A stretch of 64,000 nt of DNA. Source: JAOUEA01 sp963821935 (GTDB taxonomy: Bacteria; Actinomycetota; UBA4738; HRBIN12). The stretch's first letter is position 1; each line of letters opens with the position of its first letter. The translations under genes and the position numbers were made by a program. The stretch spans positions 558,001-622,000 of the forward strand of contig CAWGFM010000004.1 of the NCBI GenBank assembly GCA_963821935.1, in the 5' to 3' direction. Positions 7,538 through 15,873 of this stretch are shown here, piece by piece. The notes under the pieces are model-generated. The model was not told the origin of the DNA. It searched no databases and saw only the letters and a program-made list of their open reading frames with translations.

Positions 7538-8728
7538 ATGATGCGCCCGATGGTCGCGCGCCCGGCACCGCATGTGTTGATCGTCGGCGGCGGAGGGACC
7601 GGCGGTGCCCTCGCGCACGACCTGGCCCTGCGCGGCGTGCAGGTGACCCTGGTCGAGCGCGGAGAGTTCACCTCGGGCACGACCGGACGCCATCACGGGC
7701 TGCTGCACAGCGGCGCTCGCTATGCGGTCAACGACAAGGAATCGGCCGTGGAGTGCATCGAGGAGAACATGCTCCTGCGCTCCATCGCACCGGGCTCGTT
7801 CGAGGAGAACGACGGCCTCTTCGTCGGTGTGACCGATGAGGACATGGCGTACCTGCCCGAGTTCCTCGAGGGGTGCGAAGCGGCAGGGATCCGGACCCAG
7901 GTCCTGCGGCCCGAGGAGGCGCTCCGTTTGGAGCCCATGCTCAACCCGGCCTTGCAGGTGGCCGTCCAGGTGCCCGACGCCACCATGGATGCGATGCGCA
8001 TGCCGCTCCGATTCTTCGCCACAGCCAAGGTGAACGGCGCCACCCTCCTCAACTACGTCGACGTCACAGACCTCGAGCGCGCGGGTGGTGTCGTCTCCGG
8101 CGCGCAGGTCCGGGACATCGTCACCGATCGCACGCGCACCATCCACGCGGACCTCGTGGTGAATGCCACGGGACCGTGGTCGGAACAGATCGCCAGCATG
8201 GCAGGCGTCGACGTGCCGATCCGCCCGTCACCCGGTGTGATGCTGGCCGTGCGGGGCCGGCTCTGCAACATGGTGATCAACCGGCTGCACGCCTCCGGGG
8301 ACGGCGACATCGTGGTGCCCCAGCGCGCGCTCACGGTCGTCGGAACCAGCTCGTGGGTGGTCGACGATCCCGACGACCTGGGGGTGCCGCAGGACCACGT
8401 GCAGCGGATGATCGACGAGGGCTCTGTCCTGGTTCCTGCGGTGCGCGATGCCCCCTTCCGCTCGGCGTGGTCGGCGGCGCGCCCGCTGATCGGTTCGAAG
8501 GAGGACGCCGATTCCGGGCGGGAGCTCTCGCGCACGTTCAAGACGATCGACCACGCGGCGGAGGACGGCGTGGAAGGATTCGTCACGATCACTGGCGGCA
8601 AGGGCACGACCCTTCGGGGTATGGCGGAGATGTGCGCCGACATGGTCTGCCGCAAGCTCGGCATCGACGTCGCCTGCCGGACGCGTGACACGGTCCTGCT
8701 TCCCCATACTGCGGTCTTCGCGGCATGA
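7538..8728 (+). CDS. glpA: FAD-dependent glycerol-3-phosphate dehydrogenase, GlpA type without the C-terminal BFD domain
   Basis: A 396-residue DAO-fold flavoprotein that would oxidise glycerol 3-phosphate to dihydroxyacetone phosphate. The FAD site VLIVGGGGTGGALAHDLALRG is followed by TTGRHHGLLHSGARYAV and ESAVECIEEN, close to the E. coli GlpA signature, and by FVTITGGKGTTLRGMAE near the end. E. coli GlpA continues for roughly 150 more residues with a [2Fe-2S] BFD-like domain; this protein stops before it. Its last 4 bases overlap an SdhB-like iron-sulfur gene, so electrons probably leave through that subunit. Start at 7538, with in-frame ATGs at 7541 and 7550 as alternatives. Confidence 0.9.
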   Translation: MMRPMVARPAPHVLIVGGGGTGGALAHDLALRGVQVTLVERGEFTSGTTGRHHGLLHSGARYAVNDKESAVECIEENMLLRSIAPGSFEENDGLFVGVTDEDMAYLPEFLEGCEAAGIRTQVLRPEEALRLEPMLNPALQVAVQVPDATMDAMRMPLRFFATAKVNGATLLNYVDVTDLERAGGVVSGAQVRDIVTDRTRTIHADLVVNATGPWSEQIASMAGVDVPIRPSPGVMLAVRGRLCNMVINRLHASGDGDIVVPQRALTVVGTSSWVVDDPDDLGVPQDHVQRMIDEGSVLVPAVRDAPFRSAWSAARPLIGSKEDADSGRELSRTFKTIDHAAEDGVEGFVTITGGKGTTLRGMAEMCADMVCRKLGIDVACRTRDTVLLPHTAVFAA

Positions 8729-9483
8729 ATGCCTCCACCGAGCCCGCCGAGACCCGTCGGTTCCGGGTGCATCGGTTCAAGCGGAACGGTACGGCGCCGC
8801 GTGTCGAGGAGCACGACGTTCCGGTCGGTCCCCGCACCACCGTGCTCGAAGCGCTCCGGTGGATCCAGCTCCACCACGACCGGTCGCTGGCCCTGCGGCA
8901 CTCATGCATCCATGCGTCGTGCGGCACCTGCGGCGTTCGTGTGAACGGACGCGAACGACTCGCGTGCGTCACGGCCCTCTCGGACGTGCGGGGCGCGACC
9001 GTCACCGTGGAGCCCCTCGCGAACCTTCCCGTGCTGCACGATGTGGTCGTCGACATGGCGCCGTTCGTCGCCCGGTTCCCGCCACCCCACCCCGTCGTGC
9101 GCGCGAGCGAGGCACTGCCCGACGCTGCCGCTCCCCACGACATCGAGGGCTACGTCCGATTCGAGGACTGCATCGAGTGCGGATTGTGCCTGTCGGCATG
9201 TCCCGTCGCCGCGACCGACGACACCTATCTGGGACCCGCCGCGCTGGCATATGCCCAACGACTGCTCGAAGAGGAGCGTGGCACTGACCGCGGCGCGATC
9301 CTGGACTGGGCCGATCAGGAGAACGCCGCATGGCGCTGCCACGCCGCGTTCGAATGCACCGAGGCGTGCCCTTCCGACGTGCGGCCTGCCCAGAGGATCA
9401 TGGCGCTGCGAAAGGATCTCGGCCCCCGGCGGCGCGAACAGGGGCAGGAGATCCCGTCTGAAGCCATGGAGGATCCAGCGTGA
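8725..9483 (+). CDS. SdhB/FrdB-like iron-sulfur subunit of the GlpA complex
   Basis: A 252-residue protein built like the iron-sulfur subunit of succinate dehydrogenase. The N-terminal ferredoxin domain carries CIHASCGTC plus a later LACVT Cys ([2Fe-2S]). The C-terminal domain has CIECGLCLSACP and CHAAFECTEACP, the Cys sets for the [4Fe-4S] and [3Fe-4S] clusters. It overlaps glpA upstream and the cytochrome b anchor downstream by 4 bases each, and no SdhA flavoprotein is present. I infer that it passes electrons from GlpA to the membrane anchors. An ordinary succinate dehydrogenase whose SdhA gene lies elsewhere is the main alternative. Confidence 0.88.
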   Translation: MNASTEPAETRRFRVHRFKRNGTAPRVEEHDVPVGPRTTVLEALRWIQLHHDRSLALRHSCIHASCGTCGVRVNGRERLACVTALSDVRGATVTVEPLANLPVLHDVVVDMAPFVARFPPPHPVVRASEALPDAAAPHDIEGYVRFEDCIECGLCLSACPVAATDDTYLGPAALAYAQRLLEEERGTDRGAILDWADQENAAWRCHAAFECTEACPSDVRPAQRIMALRKDLGPRRREQGQEIPSEAMEDPA

Positions 9484-9941
9484 ACGAGACCCCCGCACCG
9501 CATCGAGATCCCGAGGTGGAGGAGATCCTCGGATCTCGGCGTGAGCCCGGTCCCGTCTCACGCAAAGGCGTCGGGCTGGCGCCCACGGCGTGGTTCGACG
9601 TCCGGCGCCGGAGCACCGGCCATCTCGCGTTCTCACTGAACCGCATCACAGGACTCGGCCTGGTCGCGTACCTGTACCTGCATCTGGCCGTCCTTTCCCA
9701 ATTGCTCGGGGGCGAGGACGCCTGGAGCTCGTTCCTGGAGGTGGCCACCACCCCCCTGTTCCTCAGCCTGGACGTGCTCCTGGCCTTCGGACTCCTCGTG
9801 CATGGCCTCAACGGCTTGCGGGTCGCTCTGGTGGGGAGCGGGTTCGTGCCCAACCGGCAGAAGGCGTTGTTCTGGTCGCTCATGGCGTTCGGCGCGATCG
9901 CGCTGCTCTACACAGCGATCCACGTCTTCGAGGCCGGATGA
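9480..9941 (+). CDS. SdhC-like cytochrome b membrane anchor
   Basis: A 153-residue protein with a hydrophilic N-terminus and three predicted membrane helices (about 53-75, 93-117 and 126-148). FSLNRITG at the start of helix 1 matches the quinone-site S/R motif of SdhC, and HGLNGLRV at the end of helix 2 matches the heme b ligand motif H-x3-G-x-R. It overlaps both neighbours by 4 bases, so it belongs to the same complex as the iron-sulfur subunit and the second anchor. Confidence 0.82.
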   Translation: MNETPAPHRDPEVEEILGSRREPGPVSRKGVGLAPTAWFDVRRRSTGHLAFSLNRITGLGLVAYLYLHLAVLSQLLGGEDAWSSFLEVATTPLFLSLDVLLAFGLLVHGLNGLRVALVGSGFVPNRQKALFWSLMAFGAIALLYTAIHVFEAG

Positions 9942-10333
9942 TGACGGTGCAGACGCCCCCGGCGCCGACTCGGGACACCGCCGAGCCCCGGCGCTCCACG
10001 ACGTGGCGATGGACGGCGCTCACCGGCGTGTCTCTGCTCGTCCTGGTGACGATCCACATGGTCGCGCATCACTTCATCGTCGACCGGATCGGCGGCCTGC
10101 GCACCTACGACCACGTACTGGAGTACATCGCCAACCCGATCATCTTCGTGATCGAGTCGATGTTCCTGGTGGCCGTCACCGTCCACGCGATGCTCGGGCT
10201 CCGCTCGGTCCTGTTCGACTTCGGCATCGGTGAGCGCGCACGGAGCCGGGTCAACAAGGGCCTGGTCGTGCTGGGCGTGATCACGGTGGCCTACGGGTTC
10301 GTGCTGATCGGCGTCTTGGCATCGAGGGCATGA
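9938..10333 (+). CDS. SdhD-like membrane anchor
   Basis: A 131-residue protein with three predicted membrane segments (about 25-45, 66-90 and 104-128). The second segment ends HAMLGLRSVLFDFG, resembling the heme-ligating HAWIGMWQVL of E. coli SdhD, and segment 1 contains IHMVAHH. The ATG at 9938 overlaps the SdhC-like stop, and a second ATG follows at 9941. Together with its partner it would bind one heme b and a quinone, anchoring the GlpA/iron-sulfur module. Ends 25 bases before the DhaM gene. Confidence 0.78.
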   Translation: MMTVQTPPAPTRDTAEPRRSTTWRWTALTGVSLLVLVTIHMVAHHFIVDRIGGLRTYDHVLEYIANPIIFVIESMFLVAVTVHAMLGLRSVLFDFGIGERARSRVNKGLVVLGVITVAYGFVLIGVLASRA

Positions 10334-10358
10334 CCGAACCGCGACCGGAGGCGTCACC

Positions 10359-12536
10359 GTGATCGGGATCGTGATCGTCTCCCACAGCGATCGCCTCGCC
10401 CAGGGGGTTGCGGAGCTCGCCCGCGAGATGGGCGGGCAACAGATCCGCCTGGAGACCGCCGGCGGGCTGGACATGCCCGGACATCCGATCGGCACGGATG
10501 CGGTCCTGGTGATGCAGGCGATCGAGCGAGCGTGGTCCGACGACGGTGTCCTGGTGCTCATGGACCTGGGGAGCGCCGTGCTGTCGGCCGAGATGGCCTT
10601 GGACATGCTCGACGAGGAGCGGCGTGGCAGCATCCTGCTCTGCGAAGCACCGCTGGTCGAAGGCGCGGTTGCTGCCGCCGTCACCGCCAGGATGGGCTCG
10701 ACCCTCGAGGAGGCCGCGGCCGAGGCCCGAGGAGGGCTCGCCGGCAAGATGGCCCACCTTGGAGCAGCCCCGCGCGAGGACCTCTCCGCCGTGACGGACA
10801 CGCGTACCGACGCCGTGACGACGACGCTCACGATCGATATCCCCCATGGGCTGCATGCCCGGCCGGCCGCGCGGTTCGTGCAGACCGCCTCGCGATCGGA
10901 GGCGGCGGTGTCGGTCAGGAACCTCACCGCGGACCGCGGGCCCGCCGACGCAAGGAGCTTGAACGCCATCGCGACGCTGGGCGCGGCCTTCGGTCATGAG
11001 ATCGAGATCAGCGCGACGGGACCGGGCGCCGCCGACGTGGTGGCGTCGCTGCGGGCCCTGGCCGAGCGAGGCTTCGACGGATCGCCCGAGCCACCCGCGA
11101 TGGCGGCTGCAGAGGATGCGTCGTCGCACGACCCCGATCCGAGCGCCGCTGCCCGCGGCGTGTTGCGGGGCTACGCCGCCTCGCCAGGGCTCGCGGTCGG
11201 GCCTGCACGGAGGTTCCAGGCGCCGGTTCTCACGATCTCGGGAACGGGTGGGACATCGGTGACGGACCCGGCGGCAGAGTCGGCCACGCTCGATCGCGCG
11301 CTCGTCGAGACCGCCACCGCCATCGAGCGTCAGCGCGACCAGATCGCGGCCCGAGCCGGCGAGCGAGCGGCCGAGATCTTCGATGCCCATCTGTTGTTCC
11401 TGCGGGACGACGCCCTGCTGCAGCCGGCGCGCCACGCGATCGACGATGAGGGAAGCACCGCCGCCATGGCATGGCAGGGCGCGATCGACGCGACGTCCTC
11501 GTCGTGGGATGACCTCGATGACGCCTACCTGCGCGCCCGTGTCGACGATCTTCGGAGCGTAGGCACGCAGGTTCTGGCCCGCATCGAGGGGGTCGAAGTG
11601 CCCGCTCCCCGGCTCGAGGCGCCGGGGGTGCTGGTCGTCGAGGACCTGACGCCCGCAGACACCGCCGGACTGGATCCGGCCCTGGTGCTCGGGGTGGCGA
11701 CGGCTCGAGGCGGCCCGACCTCGCACGCGGCGGTCATCACCCGCTCGATGGCCATCCCCGCGGTGGTCGGACTGGGGGACGGCCTCTTGACCATCGTGGA
11801 CGGCGTCACCGTCGCGATCGACGGCGGGCTCGGTGAGCTCACCGTCGACCCGGCGCCGAACACCATCGCGCAGCTCGAAACCGAACGCAGGACCCGGGCC
11901 GCGTCGGCCGGCGCTGCCCGCGCCGCCGCCCTCGAGCCGGCGATCACCATCGATGGCACGACGATCGAGGTGGCAGCCAGCATCGGCGTGCCGAACGAGG
12001 TCGCGGCCGCGGTCGCCGCCGGCGCCGACGGCATCGGCCTATTCCGGACGGAGTTCCTGTTCATGGACCGGGAGTCCGCTCCCGACGAGGAGGAACAGGT
12101 GCAGGCCTATCGCGCGGCCGGCGAGGCATTGGAGGGCCGACCGCTCCTGCTCCGCACGCTGGACGCCGGGGCGGACAAGCCGATCCCGTACCTGGAGCAG
12201 CCGCCGGAACCCAACCCGTTCTTGGGGGTGCGAGGGGTGCGCCTGGGCCTCGCGCGTCCGGAGCTGCTGCGGACCCAACTGCGGGCGATGATGCGCGTCG
12301 CCGACGAGCATCCCGTGCGGGTGATGTTCCCCATGGTCGCGACGATCGACGAGCTCGATCGCGCGTTGGCGCTCCTACGGGAGGTTCGCGACGACCTGGG
12401 CTCGACCGCGACGATGGAAACCGGCGTCATGGTGGAGGTGCCATCGGCCGCGATGATGGCCTCGATAGCTCGCCGCCCGGATCGACTTCCTCTCGATCGG
12501 GACCAACGATCTGACCCAGTACACGCTGGCCGCTGA
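10359..12536 (+). CDS. dhaM: DhaM-HPr-Enzyme I fusion (PTS phosphotransferase for dihydroxyacetone kinase), frameshifted near the C-terminus
   Basis: A multi-domain phosphotransferase that takes phosphate from PEP and passes it to DhaL. In order: an EIIA-Man-like DhaM domain (residues 1-130, active His9 in VIVSHSD), HPr (about 150-240, HGLHARPA), and Enzyme I with the phosphohistidine motif GGPTSHAAVITR and the PEP-binding barrel (GIGLFRTEFLFM, MVEVPSAAMM). After SIARR the frame changes: DFLSIGTNDLTQ continues one base out of frame. The spacing to EVP is exactly one base too long, pointing to an extra C in the CCC at 12476-12478. Read through, the protein would be 830 residues ending at 12852. 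As it stands, the last 24 residues are out-of-frame sequence and the catalytic Cys is lost. GTG start. Confidence 0.88.
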   Translation: MIGIVIVSHSDRLAQGVAELAREMGGQQIRLETAGGLDMPGHPIGTDAVLVMQAIERAWSDDGVLVLMDLGSAVLSAEMALDMLDEERRGSILLCEAPLVEGAVAAAVTARMGSTLEEAAAEARGGLAGKMAHLGAAPREDLSAVTDTRTDAVTTTLTIDIPHGLHARPAARFVQTASRSEAAVSVRNLTADRGPADARSLNAIATLGAAFGHEIEISATGPGAADVVASLRALAERGFDGSPEPPAMAAAEDASSHDPDPSAAARGVLRGYAASPGLAVGPARRFQAPVLTISGTGGTSVTDPAAESATLDRALVETATAIERQRDQIAARAGERAAEIFDAHLLFLRDDALLQPARHAIDDEGSTAAMAWQGAIDATSSSWDDLDDAYLRARVDDLRSVGTQVLARIEGVEVPAPRLEAPGVLVVEDLTPADTAGLDPALVLGVATARGGPTSHAAVITRSMAIPAVVGLGDGLLTIVDGVTVAIDGGLGELTVDPAPNTIAQLETERRTRAASAGAARAAALEPAITIDGTTIEVAASIGVPNEVAAAVAAGADGIGLFRTEFLFMDRESAPDEEEQVQAYRAAGEALEGRPLLLRTLDAGADKPIPYLEQPPEPNPFLGVRGVRLGLARPELLRTQLRAMMRVADEHPVRVMFPMVATIDELDRALALLREVRDDLGSTATMETGVMVEVPSAAMMASIARRPDRLPLDRDQRSDPVHAGR

Positions 12537-12552
12537 TCGCGGGAACGAGCGG

Positions 12553-12852
12553 GTGGCCGACCTGACGGACGCGCTCCACCCGGCCGTGCTCCGGCTGATC
12601 AGGATCACCGTCGACGGAGCCGTGGCCTCCGGACGATGGGTGGGCGTGTGCGGCGAGCTCGCGGCCGACCCCGCAGCCACGGCCCTGCTGCTCGGCCTCG
12701 GCATCCGCGAGCTCTCGATGAGCGCGCCCTCGATCGCTGTCGTGAAAGACGCGGTGCGTTCGGTCGACCTCGCCGGCGCCCGCGCCATGGCCGACGCGGC
12801 ACTGGCCCTCGACGACGCGTCGAGCGTTCGTTCGTTCCTCGCGCAGGCCTGA
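12553..12852 (+). pseudogene. C-terminal fragment of the Enzyme I domain of DhaM, out of frame
   Basis: This 99-codon frame continues the Enzyme I PEP-binding domain after the frameshift. The homology really begins near 12484 with DFLSIGTNDLTQYTLA, and the first ATG is at 12553. It holds the Enzyme I catalytic Cys in VGVCGELAADP and the family ending (LGIRELSMS, then the C-terminal helix). On its own it cannot work. If the upstream extra base is an error, it is simply the end of dhaM. Confidence 0.85.
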
Positions 12853-12883
12853 AACGGCCGCTGCTACGATGCCGAGACGCCCC

Positions 12884-13462
12884 ATGAGCGCCGCCGACGA
12901 ACGAGCCGCAAGGTTCCTCACGGCCATCACCTACCTGCGGATCGTGCTGACCCCGGTCGTGATGGCGTTGATCATGGCGGGCGACCGGGTGTCGTGGGCG
13001 ACCCCCGTGGCCGCAGTCCTGTTCGCGATCGCGGCCCTGACCGACTTCTTCGACGGGCGACTGGCCCGGCGATGGAAGCAGACCACGACCCTGGGGACCT
13101 TCCTGGACACCACCGCGGACAAGCTCCTGGTGTCCGGAGTGCTGATCGCCTTGGTGGCGGTCGACCGAGCCTCGATCTGGGTGGCCTTCATCATCATCGG
13201 CCGTGAACTGTTGATCTTGGGGCTTCGAGGGGTGGTGAGCGCCTCGGACGGAACGGTGATGCGTCCGTCCATCTGGGGCAAGCTCAAGGCCAACGTCCAG
13301 TTCATCGCGATCTTCCTCGCGATCTGGCGGCCCGACGTCGTGATCGGCGATTGGTACCTGGACCAGATCGCCATGGCGATCGCCGCCTTCGTCACCCTGG
13401 CCTCAGCTGCCGAGTACCTGGCGCGGTTCGGGCGCTCGCTGTCGAGCCGACCCGGACCCTGA
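12884..13462 (+). CDS. pgsA: CDP-diacylglycerol-glycerol-3-phosphate 3-phosphatidyltransferase-like protein (CDP-alcohol phosphatidyltransferase)
   Basis: A 192-residue membrane enzyme of phospholipid synthesis that would join CDP-diacylglycerol to an alcohol, most likely glycerol 3-phosphate. The catalytic signature D-x2-D-G-x2-A-R-x8-G-x3-D-x3-D is complete (DFFDGRLARR ... GTFLDTTAD). Several hydrophobic helices follow. An earlier ATG at 12869 lies inside a TACGAT promoter -10 (12865-12870), so the ATG at 12884 is the more credible start. Other CDP-alcohol transferases share the motif, so the acceptor is not certain, but use of glycerol 3-phosphate would suit this locus. Confidence 0.82.
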   Translation: MSAADERAARFLTAITYLRIVLTPVVMALIMAGDRVSWATPVAAVLFAIAALTDFFDGRLARRWKQTTTLGTFLDTTADKLLVSGVLIALVAVDRASIWVAFIIIGRELLILGLRGVVSASDGTVMRPSIWGKLKANVQFIAIFLAIWRPDVVIGDWYLDQIAMAIAAFVTLASAAEYLARFGRSLSSRPGP

Positions 13463-13466
13463 CCGC

Positions 13467-14504
13467 GTGGGGCCGGTCTTCCTCACAGGTGGATCGGGCT
13501 TCGTCGGCGGCGCGCTGCTGGCCGAGCTGGTGCGTCGAGGTCGTGAGGTCCGTGCCCTGGCGCGCAGCGACGAGGCGGCGGCGATCGTGCGAACGCTGGG
13601 CGCCGAGCCCGTCCGTGGCGACCTCGACGATCAGGGTGCGCTGCTCACGGGCATCCGAGGCTGCACCGTCGTGTTCCACGCGGCCGGCGTCAACGCGATG
13701 TGCGTGCGTGATCCCGCGCCCATGCTCCACACCAACATCGAAGGTTCGATCGCGATCGTGCGAGCGACCGCCGCGGCGGGTGTGCCGCGCATCGTCTACA
13801 CATCGTCAGCCGCGACGATCGGAGAACCTGCGGGGATCGTCGGGACCGAGCGGACGCCGCACCGGGGCAGCTTCCTCTCGGTGTACGAACGGTCGAAGTT
13901 CCTCGCTGAGCAGGAGGTCATCGCGCACGCCGCGACCACGGGGGTCGAGCTCGTCAGCGTGAATCCATCGTCGGTGCAGGGGCCCGGACGCACCGACGGT
14001 TCCTCGCGACTGCTGCTGGGTCTGGTCAACGGGACCATGCCGGTGGTGATCGACACCACCGTCTCCATCGTCGACGTCCACGACTGCACCGCCGCGCATC
14101 TGCTCGCGGAGGCCCGAGGCGAACCGGGTTCGCGCTACCTGGTCAGCGGTGCATCGATCACCATGAGAGATGCGGTGGCGCTGCTCCGACGGATCAGCGG
14201 TCGTCCCCGCCGGGTGGTGTTCGCTCCCCGCGCGGTCGCCGGCGCCGGGCGGTCGATCACCGCGCTGACGTCGAAGCTCGGCTCCCGCGATCCATCGATC
14301 TGCCCCGAGATGGTGGCGACGCTCCTGCACGGCCATCGCTACGACGGATCGCTCGCCGAGCGCGCGCTCGGCGTTCGGTACACACCGCTCGCCGAGACGG
14401 TCCGGCGCACCCTGGCCTGGTACGCCGAACGAGGGATGGCGCCTCCACCGCTCGAGCCTGCCGAGGGCGCAGATCCGGAACATGCCGGTCCGGCCGACAC
14501 GTAG
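13467..14504 (+). CDS. NAD(P)-dependent epimerase/dehydratase-like SDR protein
   Basis: A 345-residue extended short-chain dehydrogenase. The Rossmann motif LTGGSGFVGGALL is at the extreme N-terminus, the catalytic YERSK (Y-x3-K) is about residue 138, and VVFHAAGVNA and YTSSAATIG are typical of the dihydroflavonol-reductase/sterol-dehydrogenase branch. GTG start at 13467, four bases after pgsA, so it is probably translated from the same mRNA. The substrate is unknown. Confidence 0.82.
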   Translation: MGPVFLTGGSGFVGGALLAELVRRGREVRALARSDEAAAIVRTLGAEPVRGDLDDQGALLTGIRGCTVVFHAAGVNAMCVRDPAPMLHTNIEGSIAIVRATAAAGVPRIVYTSSAATIGEPAGIVGTERTPHRGSFLSVYERSKFLAEQEVIAHAATTGVELVSVNPSSVQGPGRTDGSSRLLLGLVNGTMPVVIDTTVSIVDVHDCTAAHLLAEARGEPGSRYLVSGASITMRDAVALLRRISGRPRRVVFAPRAVAGAGRSITALTSKLGSRDPSICPEMVATLLHGHRYDGSLAERALGVRYTPLAETVRRTLAWYAERGMAPPPLEPAEGADPEHAGPADT

Positions 14505-14560
14505 GATTGCGACATCTCGCGAACCATCGCGCGTCCGAGTCCCGGGAGGCATCAACGATC

Positions 14561-15556
14561 GTGAACGACACCAACCGACCCGATCGCAACCTCGCCATGG
14601 AACTGGCCCGTGTCACGGAGGCCGCGGCGCTCGCCTCCGGCCGATGGATCGGCCATGGCGACAAGATCGCCGCCGATCAGGCGGCGGTCGATGCGATGCG
14701 GCTCATGGTGGACACCGTCTCGATGCACGGCACCGTGGTGATCGGGGAGGGCGAGAAGGACGAAGCTCCGATGCTGTACAACGGCGAGGAGGTCGGCAAC
14801 GGCGATGGGCCGGGTGTCGATGTCGCCGTCGACCCCATCGACGGCACCACGCTGACGGCCATCGGGCAGCCCAATGCCCTGTCCGTGATCGCGCTGGCGC
14901 CCCGGGGGACGATGTTCTTCCCGGGTGAGGCCGTCTACATGGAGAAGATCGCCTCCGGCCCGGACGCTGCGGCGGTGATCGACGTCACCGCTCCTCCAGA
15001 GGAGAACGTCCGAGCGGTCGCCAAGGCGAAGGGTGTCCGTCCCGAAGAGGTCAGCGTCACGATCTTGGATCGGCCGAGGCACACCGACATCATCGCCTCG
15101 GTCCGCAGCATGGGCGCCAGGGTCTACCTGATCAGCGACGGCGACGTGGCGGGCGCGATCTCGGCCGCCACTCCACGTTCCGGCATCGATCTGTTGATCG
15201 GCATCGGTGGCACACCCGAAGGCGTCATCGCCGCGGCGGCACTCAAGTGCCTCGGTGGGGCCATGCAGGGCCGGCTCTGGCCCCGGGATGAGGACGAACG
15301 CGCTCGCATGATCGCCGGCGGGTTCGACCTGGACGCGGTGCTCACCACGGACGACCTCGTCAGCGGTGACGATGTGTTCTTCGCCGCCACCGGCATCACC
15401 GACGGCAATCTGCTGCGAGGGGTCCGCTACTGGTCCGACGGCGCCACCACCTATTCCATGGTGATGCGGTCCCGGTCGGGGACCGTGCGATGGGTCGAAG
15501 CCGAGCACCGGTTCGAGAAGCTCGAACGATTCTCGCCCATCATGTACCGGCGCTGA
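14561..15556 (+). CDS. glpX: Class II fructose-1,6-bisphosphatase
   Basis: A 331-residue gluconeogenic phosphatase that removes the 1-phosphate of fructose 1,6-bisphosphate, needed when glycerol is the carbon source. It has the metal-site motifs VVIGEGEKDEAPML and VAVDPIDGTTLTA, and GIGGTPEGVIAAAA near the middle. The frame is open to 14507, but the GTG at 14561 (VNDTNRPDRNLAMEL) follows GGGAGG at 14544-14549 and matches the family N-terminus. A TAGGAT -10-like element at 14502-14507 overlaps the previous stop. In E. coli glpX is in the glpFKX operon, so its presence here strengthens the glycerol reading. Confidence 0.94.
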   Translation: MNDTNRPDRNLAMELARVTEAAALASGRWIGHGDKIAADQAAVDAMRLMVDTVSMHGTVVIGEGEKDEAPMLYNGEEVGNGDGPGVDVAVDPIDGTTLTAIGQPNALSVIALAPRGTMFFPGEAVYMEKIASGPDAAAVIDVTAPPEENVRAVAKAKGVRPEEVSVTILDRPRHTDIIASVRSMGARVYLISDGDVAGAISAATPRSGIDLLIGIGGTPEGVIAAAALKCLGGAMQGRLWPRDEDERARMIAGGFDLDAVLTTDDLVSGDDVFFAATGITDGNLLRGVRYWSDGATTYSMVMRSRSGTVRWVEAEHRFEKLERFSPIMYRR

Positions 15557-15639
15557 CGACAGAACTGCCGCTCCTGCCGTTCCGAACCCGAGGGAATCGG
15601 GCTACCATCCGGGTCCGACGACCGGGGAGAGTTCGACAG

Positions 15640-15870
15640 ATGGCCGAGAAGACGATCTTGATCTGCGATCAGTGTGGCAAGCCGGCGGCCGAGACCGTCT
15701 CCATCCGCATCGCACGCGGCAACTTCGTGAAAGACCTGTGCAGCGCACACGTGAACGATCTGGTGTCGAAGGCCCGCAAGCCGCGACCCGGCAGGCGCAA
15801 GGGCGCGGTCGCCAAGCCGGCCACCGCCGCACAACCGAAGAAGCGAGGCCGTCCCCGCAAGAACCCGTAG
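15640..15870 (+). CDS. Small Zn-ribbon/AT-hook DNA-binding protein
   Basis: A 76-residue basic protein. The N-terminal half has ILICDQCGKPA with a CxxC pair and a later LCSAH, giving a likely zinc ribbon. The C-terminal tail is Lys/Arg/Pro-rich and ends KKRGRPRKNP, a textbook AT-hook (GRP core). Such proteins look like nucleoid-associated DNA-binding proteins of actinobacteria. ATG at 15640, with GGGGAGAG nine bases before it and a TACCAT -10-like element at 15603-15608. The frame upstream of the ATG is open but lacks family features. It is convergent with and almost touching the next gene. Confidence 0.78.
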   Translation: MAEKTILICDQCGKPAAETVSIRIARGNFVKDLCSAHVNDLVSKARKPRPGRRKGAVAKPATAAQPKKRGRPRKNP

Positions 15871-15873
15871 GGT

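Noticed and set aside
7092..7541. Plus-strand frame with repeated TTSQI pentapeptides
   Set aside because: It starts inside glpK in another frame and is the shifted reading of the same 15-base repeat. The acidic FAEGQ frame has non-random composition and repeated motifs beyond the tandem, so it is the coding one.
10281..11726. A 481-codon minus-strand frame opposite dhaM
   Set aside because: Antisense to the clear DhaM-HPr-EI gene; no recognisable domain.
12460..12490. Programmed ribosomal frameshift in dhaM
   Set aside because: There is no slippery heptamer, no conserved reason for a shift inside Enzyme I, and one surplus base explains the change. Mutation or error is simpler.
15588..15602. 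Hairpin CCCGA-TCGGG between glpX and the AT-hook gene as a terminator
   Set aside because: Only five pairs with no U-tract, and it lies in the promoter region of the next gene.
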